64,000 nucleotides of DNA, from positions 22,659,811 to 22,723,810 of the forward strand of contig CM040085.1 in assembly GCA_022496805.1 (NCBI GenBank), written 5' to 3'. Position numbers and translations under genes: made by a program. Shown here piece by piece: positions 21,917-30,948 of the stretch (the stretch's first letter is position 1; every line of letters begins with the position of its first letter). The notes below the pieces were generated by a model. It had not been told where the DNA came from. It saw nothing but the letters and a program-made list of their open reading frames with translations, and did no database searches. This stretch comes from Pohlia nutans. Taxonomy: Eukaryota; Streptophyta; Bryopsida; Bryales; Mniaceae.

Positions 21917-22618
21917 TTAACCCGTAACTACCTAAGCGTTCATTTTTTGAACGATTTACAGATTTCATCCATAATTTCTCATCCGCCATGCACTTTTAGC
22001 AGTGTGGAATTTTTACTGTAGATTCTATGGGAAGTTAGCTTCATGCATATGTGATCTGATTAGAAAAGGGATGATTTGTGAAATTTTTATGCCTCATTTC
22101 ATGTTGTAGTGATGTGATCTGATTAGAAAGGGGATGATTTGTGAAATTTTTATGCCTCATTTTATGTTGTAGTGATGTGATCTGATTAGAAAGGGGATGA
22201 TTTGTGAAATTTTTATGCCTCATTTCATGTTATAGTGATTCACCCAAAATAATGAAGATTTTAGTGTAAAAGTGCTCTAAAAAAAGTCAACTCATATAAT
22301 TAAGCAACCAAAAAATCTCCAAAAATCACTACACTTAGAGTATTACATTTCAACCAATCACAAAAAATTTCATCCGTAGATTGTCAATATCTTATTCGTA
22401 ATTGAATTACAAAATAATTTTGAATTTCACGTTTCAAATTTTATACAAAATTATTGGTAATAACAATCATAGATCTAACCGTATGGATAGAATCTAAAAT
22501 TCATAATGTACAACTTTTATTGATATATCAAGTTCAAAATATCCCTCTAAGTTGCATTTTATAATGCATCTTTGCAAAACTGCCGAATTTGGAGAGGGCT
22601 CTAGGCATTTAGGGGTTA
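21917..22618 (-). mobile_element. piggyBac-like MITE, family B (B3), inverted, internally expanded
   Basis: The left end TTAACCCGTAACTACCTAAG matches the right end of the 55471 copy in reverse, and the right end is CTCTAGGCATTTAGGGGTTA followed by T. It is longer than other B copies because of an internal 63-bp tandem triplication (22051-22239). Confidence 0.8.
22051..22239. repeat. 63-bp tandem repeat, three copies, inside B3
   Basis: GTGATCTGATTAGAAA starts units at 22051, 22114 and 22177. The units are nearly identical. Confidence 0.92.
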
Positions 22619-22877
22619 TAGTTCTGTGATAGAGGTTTCAAAAAACAAGATTACACACTTGAAAATTTACACATTTACAGCTCATTCAACCTATGTATAG
22701 AATATCCCCTTCAATTGAGATATTCTTTCTTTTGCCATATGTGGCCTAGCATCAGTAGAAGGGGTGATCTTTGGACATCAAGGAATAGTGTTAGAGTTGG
22801 TGCCCATTGCACCTAAAACCAACAATGCCTCAATATGGACACTATGTTTTTTTCTAACAACACTCATCGTGGTTTAT
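22619..22877. other. Short intergenic spacer
   Basis: AT-rich spacer between B3 and D2. No gene or repeat recognised. Confidence 0.4.
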
Positions 22878-23678
22878 TTAACCCTTTACTGCTCAATAAA
22901 CCAGATAATGGTCATTGCAATGTCGGAAATGCAAATAATAGAAAATCTGTGAAGAATTTGATTTTGAATTGTGAAGTTCTGATTTGGAGATTTATAATAC
23001 ACATCTTCTTGAAAAAGAAAATTTCAATTTGGAGTTGTGCAACTATCAAAATACTTGTGAACAAAATGCAAAAATATTGCAAATACTTGATAATACAGTA
23101 AATACTTACAAATATAACACATGTATTATGCGGTATTTCTTGTGTTTGGAAGTTTGTTATCTTGTTTTATTCTTTTGGATGGTGTTCTCTTGTTCATGTT
23201 CCATTAGTGTATGTATTCCGATCTTGATCCATGTACCAACTCCTTTCATATTTTGATGTATAAATTTTTGTCCTAAACCATACATGGACAAGTCACTCCT
23301 ACTTATAAAATTCACAATATTTATGTGTGAGTCTATTCAAAGATTGCAATGGAGAGGTGTTGACATAGGTCATTGTTGAACCTCTTTACTTTCATTTTTG
23401 AAAATTTAACCTTAATTCTATTTAACTTTGAAGTCAGACACCCTCCAAAATCTCATTTTTGAGTGTGTATTATACAGTTCAAAAACATACTATGATCTTC
23501 CAATCCCATCATTGGATGATTCTCTAATTTTGGCAAAATGTCCCCACTCCAATTGAGAATACAATTGTTTGGTTACTTTCTAATTGAATTCACTCTATTT
23601 TTGGTAGTATCAATCGTAGTGGAAAACCCAGTGAAATCCAATGAACCTAGCTATAGTACCATGAGGGGTAAAGGATTA
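22878..23678 (-). mobile_element. piggyBac-like MITE, family D (D2)
   Basis: The left end is TTAACCCTTTACTGCTCAA, the right end ATGAGGGGTAAAGGATTA (outer TTAA eroded). The interior is homologous, in the opposite orientation, to 44939-45745: both contain TTCTTGTGTTTGGAAGTTTG and GTTCATGTTCCATTAGTGTA or their complements. Confidence 0.72.
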
Positions 23679-23777
23679 GGTATCAGTCTACTATCCATTA
23701 TTGTACAATCTTAAATTTAACTTTTGAGATAAATATCTCCTCATTTTAGGGATTGAGTTGAGTTTGGATTGAGTTGA

Positions 23778-24022
23778 TACTACTAGAGAAATGGGGTTCC
23801 TAACCCGCACAAAATCAACAGAAATTCTGTTGGTTCTGTGCGGGTTAGGAACAGTTGATTCCGAAAAATCAACAGGAACTTGTTGGTTCCAAGAGAAAAC
23901 TTGTTGGTTCTGTGCAGATGACTAAATGTTTGCTACGTTAAACCCATTCTCTGTTGGTTCCAACAGATGTGTCTTGGTTTTGTCTTGGTTTTGTCTTGGT
24001 TTTTACGCACTCTCTAGTAGTG
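23778..24022. mobile_element. CACTA-type MITE with TGA target duplication
   Basis: Termini are TACTACTAGAGAAATGG (first C mutated) and CTCTCTAGTAGTG. The 3-bp TGA flanks both sides (23775-23777 and 24023-24025). The interior has an inverted repeat around CTAACCCGCAC and GTGCGGGTTAG. Confidence 0.75.
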
Positions 24023-24136
24023 TGAGAATTCAACCCAATTCTTCCAATTTAAGGGATTGCATCAAGTGTGAGCTTATACCTAGACAAGCAATTGGATTCA
24101 ATATTCGGTGGTTGGGGATGAGGAGCTGAAGAGAGG

Positions 24137-24504
24137 GTTGGGTTGAGTTGGATTTGGATTGAATTTTTCTACTGGGTTGAATGTTTTCAATGAAATTCAA
24201 CCCAACGTAGGGTTGCATAAGGGGTTTGGTTGGGTTGAATTGAGTTTGGATTGAATTTTTCAACTGGGTTGAACGTTCTCAACAAAATTCAACCCAACTA
24301 AGGGTTGCATAAGAGGTTGTTGAATCGGGTTGACTTTAGATTGAATTTCTCCATTGGGTTGAACGTTTTCAACCAACACAACTCAATTGAGGATTGCATA
24401 AGGGGTTGGGTTGGGTTGAATTGAGTTTGGATTGAATTTTCAACTGGGTTGAACGTTTTTAACAAAATTCAACCCAACCGAGGGTCGCATAAGGGGTTGG
24501 GTTG
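24137..24504. repeat. ~92-bp tandem repeat, four copies
   Basis: Each unit contains TTTGGATTGAATTTTT (or a close variant), GGGTTGAACGTT, AACCCAAC and GGGTTGCATAAGGGG. Units are 85-95% alike by eye. Confidence 0.85.
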
Positions 24505-25387
24505 AGTCAAATGGTGGGGGAGAAATATTGTTGAATACAATTATAGTGGAAATTTTCAACCAAGGGAGGAGGAACTATCAAAACCCAGCTTCGGTCGACA
24601 TGGCCAAATGCAAGTCGGAAGGCCATTGGAATTTGAATATCTCTTGAAATCTACAACTGGACTAGAAGTCACGGAATCGATAATACAGAGGTGAATGCAT
24701 GAATCAATTTGAATTGTCATCCAAATTCATCCAAATTTATCCAAATTTAAATGATTCTAGAATTAAAATGGATGAAATATTATGAATTTGGACAATTAAT
24801 TATCTTAAATTAATTCAAAATTAATCCAAAACATGTATTATATCCAAAGTTCATCATTCTTTGGATCCATTATCACATCTTATTATACATTATATTTTAC
24901 ATCTTGCTGTAATTTTTAACTTGAAACCAATTTTTTGGATGCATCAAGGACTAAATCATACATGACATTATACGAACTAATCTACATTAGAAAAAAAAAT
25001 TAGGCCTCCAAATAGCTGCTAATTCAGCCAAACTGCCATGCAAATTTAAAAAAAATAAAATCCAGTATGACGTGGCCGAACTCACGTGCCACGTCAGAAT
25101 TTATTTTTAAAATATTATTTTGTAATTTATTTTTGTAATTTTGTAATTTTGTAATTTTATTGTTATATTATATTATTGAGTTAGTAGCCTTTTGGAGACT
25201 TGAAATTTTTTCAATTTTTTTTTAAATAAGTTAAAAATTATCCCTTTAATTCAAACTTACAACAAAAGGTAAAAAGTCTTATTGAAATCACCTTGAATCA
25301 AAATAATTCCACTAAAAAATGTATACTCTGAAGTTTTTATCATTACACTTTCCAATATGACATTCCAATATTAGCACAAAATATTTG
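24505..25387. other. AT-rich intergenic DNA
   Basis: No gene seen. It includes short iterations such as ATCCAAATT (near 24720-24745) and TTTTGTAATTTTG (near 25130). Confidence 0.45.
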
Positions 25388-25815
25388 TTAACTCCTAAAT
25401 GCTTACAGCCCTCTCCAAATTTGAAGAATTGCAAAGATGCATTATAAAATGCAACGAAGAGGGATATTTTGAACTTTATGTATAAATAAAAGTTGTACAT
25501 TATGAATTTTAGATTCTATCCATATGGTTAGATTTATAATTGCTATCACCAATATTTTTGTATAAAATTTGAAACTCAAATTCAAAATTCTTTTGTAATT
25601 CGATTACAAATAAGATATTGACAATTTGTGGATGAATTTTTTTGTCATTGGTTGAATGTAATACTTGAAGTGTAGTGATTTTGTATCCTATGTGAACTTC
25701 CTTTTGTTTTAATTTTATTTACTTTATGACCAACGTTCTTCACTAATTTCAGTGATATAAAATTAGTCTCATCTAAATTATATCTTTCATAATATGATTG
25801 ACTGAATTTGTTATT
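25388..25815 (+). mobile_element. Chimeric MITE fragment: family B left end joined to family C interior
   Basis: It begins as a B element (TTAACTCCTAAATGCTTACA) and follows family B to about 25683. It then switches abruptly to C-type interior (CCTATGTGAACTTCCTTTTG), ending where C6 starts at 25816. Confidence 0.7.
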
Positions 25816-26304
25816 TTAACCCCTAAAGGACCAAAGATTTGTGGTTTTAAAATGACAAATTTAGTTAATTATATTGCAAAAAATATAGTCCATATGGGAC
25901 CAAATTTAATTCTACTGGGATTAGTGAAGAACATTGCATGTTATGGTCAAAAATAAAATAAATTTAAACTAGTACAAATCCACGTAGGAACTACTCAAAA
26001 CTGCTTTAAAATACATAACATTCTTTTGTAGCCCCATTATTCACCCTTGGGAATCATTCAACATCGCAAGCCATAATTATTACAGGAATTGAAATCTTAT
26101 GGAGAATCAAAGCCATCTTTAGCTAAAGATGGCTTGGGAGCTCAACAAACTTATGAATTTTAATAGTTTCTACATGTTCCACATCATCAATTCCTTGGGC
26201 AAATGCTGATTCTCTGCACAAGCCAAAGGGTGTGCTACAGCACTAGCTAAAGAATGTTATGTACATGAGACCCAATTTGGGCTTCTTGGTCTTCTAGGAG
26301 TTAA
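25816..26304 (-). mobile_element. piggyBac-like MITE, family C (C6), carrying a nested element
   Basis: TTAACCCCTAAAGGACCAAAG is at the left and GGGCTTCTTGGTCTTCTAGG then AGTTAA at the right, in reverse orientation to C1-C5. It is 489 bp instead of ~230 because another element (26012-26263) is inserted. Confidence 0.78.
26012..26263. mobile_element. MITE with TACATAACATTCTTT termini, nested in C6
   Basis: Terminal inverted repeats TACATAACATTCTTT and AAAGAATGTTATGTA bound 252 bp that are absent from other C copies. Relatives are at 39181 and 41901. The superfamily is uncertain because I see no clear target duplication. It holds a perfect 26-bp palindrome at 26110-26135. Confidence 0.7.
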
Positions 26305-26398
26305 AATCATGATTCCTTGAGTCAAATTTGAAGCTATTGGGTTCTCCCTCCCTGTCTTGTGTAGCTGTTGTGCAAATAGGTGGGAGCTTGTGTCAAAG

Positions 26399-26582
26399 CA
26401 CTACAAGCAAAGGCATCATTTCTCACTTTGGAGGATCATATTCATTGTCGCATTTTCAGTGTATACGCTTGTCCTACGTGACGAATCGCACTCACTAAGT
26501 CCAACCAAATAATTGGTGAGTGCGAAGTGGCGCCGTTTGACTCACAAAAGGAGTGAAAAGCGATGCCTTCTCCTTGTAAGTG
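26399..26582. mobile_element. CACTA-type MITE (184 bp), AAG target duplication
   Basis: Termini CACTACAAGCAAAGGCATC and CTCCTTGTAAGTG are flanked by AAG on both sides (26396-26398 and 26583-26585). It is the same family as 62644-62825 and 62972-63156. It lies about 0.6-0.8 kb upstream of the peroxiredoxin start. Confidence 0.88.
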
Positions 26583-27221
26583 AAGTGTGCCAACATGCAC
26601 AGACCATGAAATGAAGTAGGCAAACTAACAGTCACAATAATAGATATTTCAAGGCCGGGAGTGAGTGACATGATCGACAAGTTAGGGCGAGTGAAATTAG
26701 TGGAAACAATGGAAACACAACAGCAGTCCCAGCCAGCTCTTTTTGCATGAAATGAGGCTGTGTAGTTGCCTTAATTCCCAGCCACTTGGCAATGACCCCA
26801 TAACCGGCACTTGGCATGTCTTCATGCACATGACCACCCCATGGCCGTCCCTTGCCTTCCACACTAGCTCTTCAGTTCGCCGTTCTTATTTCCCTCACCG
26901 CCCCTCTCCTTTCCCAATTCTATTGCTCTCTTTCTCCTTCAGCCTTCAATCTCGTTTCTCGCTCTCTTGTTGAATTGAAGGTGCGTCGTTCTGTTGTTTT
27001 AGTGCTTTTCTTGCTTGTTATGGTGGCTGCATGCTTGAAGGGAGATATACTTTCGATCTTGGTTTTTGGAAACATAATGCTCTTTTAAAAGTACAATCTC
27101 TTACAGTGGTTTTGTACTTTCTTGAGGGTTCGGAGGTTTTGGGTTTCACATGTTCTTGAACTGTCGGTTTGTTTTTCAGAGGTGCCCATTGTGTTAAGTT
27201 TTCTTTGCGCTATATATCACA
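26583..27221 (+). promoter_or_regulatory. Promoter and 5' leader of the 1-Cys peroxiredoxin, with probable 5'-UTR intron
   Basis: A pyrimidine-rich stretch (about 26880-26970, CCTCACCGCCCCTCTCCTTT) looks like a plant core-promoter or leader Y patch. A likely 5'-UTR intron spans 26981-27179: donor GAAG/gtgcgt, acceptor tttttcag/AGG. No TATA box is obvious; the TATATAT at 27211 is too close to the ATG. Confidence 0.55.
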
Positions 27222-28831
27222 ATGGGCGGTGGAATTGCTTTGGGAGAGTTGGTGCCGGACATTGAGGCCGACTCCACTATGGGACACATCAAGGTTCGCG
27301 ACTACTGCAAGGATGGCTGGACCATCATCTTCTCTCACCCTGGTAATTATGTGACATCAGTTTTCTATCTTCTGTGTATATATGTTGATTAGTGGTAATA
27401 ATACAGAATTAGCTCATCGATATATCGTGGTTTGGAGTTTTCTTGAGTTTCTTGAATCTTTGTTACAGGTGATTACACACCCGTGTGCACCACCGAGCTG
27501 GGAAAGATCGCATCGTATAACGGAGAATTCGAGAAGCGTGGGGTGAAGCTCTTGGGACTCTCCACTGACTCCGTGGAGGATCATCAGGGCTGGATTAAGG
27601 ACATTGAATCTTACACGGTATGAAGAAGACCTAATTTGCGCAATCTATATGAAGGTGTTATTCTCTTTGGTACATGAAAACACGACTTAATATGGCTATG
27701 AGTTTTTTGAATGATACACTGCTGTAGCACTAATGGAGAAAGTGTGTTTTGAGTAGCCGGGCGCACCAGTGCTGTACCCCATTCTTGCTGACCCGGACCG
27801 CAAGATTACTGTGGCGCTCAACATGATGGATCCTGATGAGAAAGACTCTAATGGACGACCTCTTGCTTCTCGTGCCTTGCACATCATCGGCCCCGACTGC
27901 AAGGTATACATGAATGCTTACCTCATAATTACCTTCTCTTGTATTGATACTTTCACATTCGCTTACCTTATATCTTTGATTGCTTTGATCCGATTTTCGG
28001 GACTTTTACACCTTCGATCTATCATTCTTAAAGCCAAGTTCCATGGATTTGAGAAGTTACCCATGGAAGTACGCAATAGAAGCGGAAAAGTGGAACTTGG
28101 GGTTTGTCTCATACCCGGCCATGGAGTTGTGCATGAGGTGAAACATGAACAAATTTGATTGGTGAGATGAAACATGAACAAAATTGATTGGTTAGGGAGA
28201 AGTTGCCATGGAGTCTTACAAGGAACCCTGACCATATTACCAGGCAGTAATGGGTACAAGATTGATGGTAAATTCTTGGTAATCATTTGCTAAATTGAAC
28301 AACCACTTGCAAAACTTGTTATAAACAGCAGTTTGGCAGTAACGTTTACTTCCCAGTGAATTGGATAAAGTTCCCTGTGGCTTGGGCTTGTCTTGGGCTA
28401 TGAAGAGAACCTCCATACTTCATCCACCACTTTTTTCTCAAAAGTGTATTTGAAATGTGGAACTTGGTCCTTGGAAGTCCCTAAAAACTTGTCTTTTAGT
28501 GAGGAACTTGTATATAAGATGCATGAAAGTGCATAATTATATAGTGATGATTAAGGCTGTTGTGATGTGGGACTGTGTACAGCTGAAGCTGAGTTTCCTG
28601 TACCCCGGCACCACGGGACGCAACTTCGATGAGGTGCTCCGTGTGATTGACTCGCTGCAACTGGCATCTCGGCACAAGATTGCCACTCCAGCGAACTGGC
28701 AGAAGGGTGAGCCGGTGGTGATCTCTCCTTCCGTTTCGGATGAGAAGGCCAAGGCCATGTTTCCCCAGGGCTGGGACACTGTGACCCTGCCCTCCGGCCA
28801 GCCCTACCTCCGCATGACTATTGTGGAATAG
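27222..28831 (+). CDS. PER1: 1-Cys peroxiredoxin
   Basis: Four exons, 27222-27342, 27469-27617, 27757-27903 and 28583-28831, join in phase to 221 residues, the normal length for the family. The peroxidatic cysteine is in PVCTTE ([16 protein letters not shown]), followed by [15 protein letters not shown]. The C-terminal half has [22 protein letters not shown] and FPQGW, which mark the 1-Cys (Prx6) group rather than 2-Cys enzymes. The enzyme reduces hydrogen peroxide and lipid or alkyl hydroperoxides, with its single cysteine sulfenic acid reduced by an outside thiol. Plant members are mostly nuclear or cytosolic and tied to desiccation-tolerant tissues; that is family knowledge. Introns are small except the last (679 bp). 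The gene is GC-richer than its surroundings and looks intact. The symbol is by family only. Confidence 0.95.
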
Positions 28832-29578
28832 ATCCATCCATCCCGGCATGATTTTTATCAGTCTTTCTTTCGTCAGACAGGATCAAAACTAGTTCCACTC
28901 TCATTGCATGATACATAGACTCGTTGTTACAGTGCAGTAAGTTGCTTTGAATTGTACAAATTTTCCAGACTGATCTGTGATAATACAATGTGCAGTTGCT
29001 TGAAAAATCAGTTACGTTGTGTGTGTGATTTGAAGCTGTAAGTTCTTTGCTTTTGGAATGTGGCTATGGAATGAGCCCTGTTAGTGAAATTGCAAATAGA
29101 GATGCATCAGATGTGAGAGTTGTGATTGACCTAGAGTTAGAGTATGAAAGTTGTATGAGAATTGATGGGAAAAAAATATGTCACAAATTGTTTGATGCAA
29201 ATCATTTATTCAATTTGAAATTGTTGCTTTATAGATTCTAACAAAGCAAAATCACAAGATGTGCATATGAAGTGCATTTTGTTTGCGAAGCTTGTCTTTG
29301 CTCATGTGTGGAACCCTATAACTATTGTAATCACCTACTTTCGTAGTTTCAAAAGTATTACAATCACCATAATTATAATGTTGTAAACTCAAGAAAGCCT
29401 TATTCAAAACTTGGGTTGACATGCACTAGTAGGAATTTGGTCCTTTTAAACTAATCCCTTGTAACTTAAATGGTCCCTTGTGACACAATTCTTATCCCTT
29501 GTGACCATTTAAATCACGAAAAGATCAATTTAAACAAACCACATTTCTACAACTACTCTGAAATAGAAACTTACTGTA
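28832..29578. other. 3' UTR and downstream DNA of the peroxiredoxin
   Basis: The 3' UTR probably ends within ~200 bases of the stop. A lone CACTA-like start (CACTAGTAGGAATTTGG) is at 29424. No further gene seen. Confidence 0.5.
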
Positions 29579-30126
29579 TTAACCTTTTGACATGCGTGTG
29601 TCCATGTAATGGACGACGAACAGATTGCAACCTTTCTCTTGACTACATCTTGTACAGTTTTTCATCCATCCAAATTTCTCTTGGTTCTTGTTCTAGTTGA
29701 CTATCATTTGTATGGTATGGATCTTCAAAATAAGATATTGTGATTTTTTGAAAAATAACACAATTGGTTTATGTCAAGTTTCATTCTTAGTTCAAAAAGT
29801 GAGACCTTAAACATGATTTTCCAAAATAAGTAGAATCAAATAATGGAAACCATACCATCTTGTAGTGCATGTTATTCCAATTTCATTACAATAAGTTTTA
29901 TTTATTTTTGGTTAATTTTGGATTTTTAATTGGATTTCAAGAGAACACGTTGCAAAATTAATTAAAAAATGTTAATAAAAAAAATGATGAATCCAACCGT
30001 ACAGATGTGATCTTCACATTGACATTTACAACTTTGCTATGTACATCAACTCCATTTTCGTTTTTCATCAAACATTTTATAACGAATCTTTGAAAACAGT
30101 GTTGAATCAGGATGTTAAAGGGTTAA
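29579..30126 (+). mobile_element. piggyBac-like MITE, family A
   Basis: TTAACCTTTTGACATGCGTG is at the left and GGATGTTAAAGGGTTAA at the right, 548 bp. It closely matches 54918-55465 and, in reverse, 6209-6755. Confidence 0.82.
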
Positions 30127-30177
30127 GAGATTTGATGAAATCATTTATTTTTTTATTTTTTCAAAAGCATCATCTAT

Positions 30178-30195
30178 TATGGGACGGAGGGAGTA
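30178..30195. mobile_element. Stowaway-like (Tc1/mariner) MITE terminus
   Basis: TATGGGACGGAGGGAGTA is the classic plant Stowaway end with a TA target edge. The opposite end is missing nearby, so it is a truncated element. Confidence 0.6.
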
Positions 30196-30641
30196 TGTTC
30201 AAGAATATACTTTAGAAATAGTCTTCTTCAAGACGGGTTCTAGCTACTCTTGTAGACTATGGAACTAAGGGCCAAGCAGAAAGAAAAAGCCAGAAAGGAG
30301 GTAGCGCTTTGGAAGCTTCAAACTGAGCGTAAGAAGGAAAGTGTGCAATTGAAAAGCAATGTAAAAAGCCAAGAAGCTTCAAAGAGCCAGTGATGCGCGT
30401 GCTAAATTAGTCTTATAGCTCGGATGGCCACTATGCAAAAAGTAGAAAACCACGTGAGTTAAACTATAGGGTCCTTTTTATTCATTAAAATATCCTCTTA
30501 ACGAACGTCATTACACTGAATACATGCTCGAGTCTTTCAGCAGAAATGGACTATAAAGCTATTCGAGAGGCATGAGAGCACATGTAGTGGTTTGTGAAGA
30601 ATACATTTGCTCTACCTCCTAGTACCTATGGCACACCCTCA

Positions 30642-30930
30642 TCACAAACTTGGCAGTCATGTTTTTGCAATGTTTTACATATGTTGTTGAGATGAACACC
30701 GGTGATTATGTTCGACATACGTTTTACGTATGTTTATCATATATAAAATGTACAAACGACATATTAATTACAAACATGAAAAAGCACATCATGATAAAAT
30801 TTACATGTTTGTAATATGTCCTTCGTACGTTCTTTTTATGATAAACATACGTAAAACGTGTGTCGAATGTAATCACCCATGTTCATCTCAACAACACACG
30901 TAGAACATTGCAAAAACACGACTTTCCAAG
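30642..30930. repeat. Foldback element (~100-bp arms) next to the receptor kinase 3' end
   Basis: Arms 30642-30745 and about 30833-30930 are reverse complements at roughly 88% by eye. Both contain TGTTTTTGCAATGTT and GTTGTTGAGATGAACA or their complements. The stop codon of the receptor kinase is only 19 bp away, so its transcript probably contains the hairpin. Confidence 0.85.
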
Positions 30931-30948
30931 TTTGAAGGTTACGCTTTC

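Noticed and set aside
22041..22223. Repetitive peptide ORF with MRHKNFTNHPLSNQ units
   Set aside because: It is created by the 63-bp tandem repeat inside a non-coding MITE; the unit length divisible by 3 keeps it open.
26743..27088. Plus-strand ORFs upstream of the peroxiredoxin
   Set aside because: They cover the pyrimidine-rich leader and the probable 5'-UTR intron and do not join to the coding frame.
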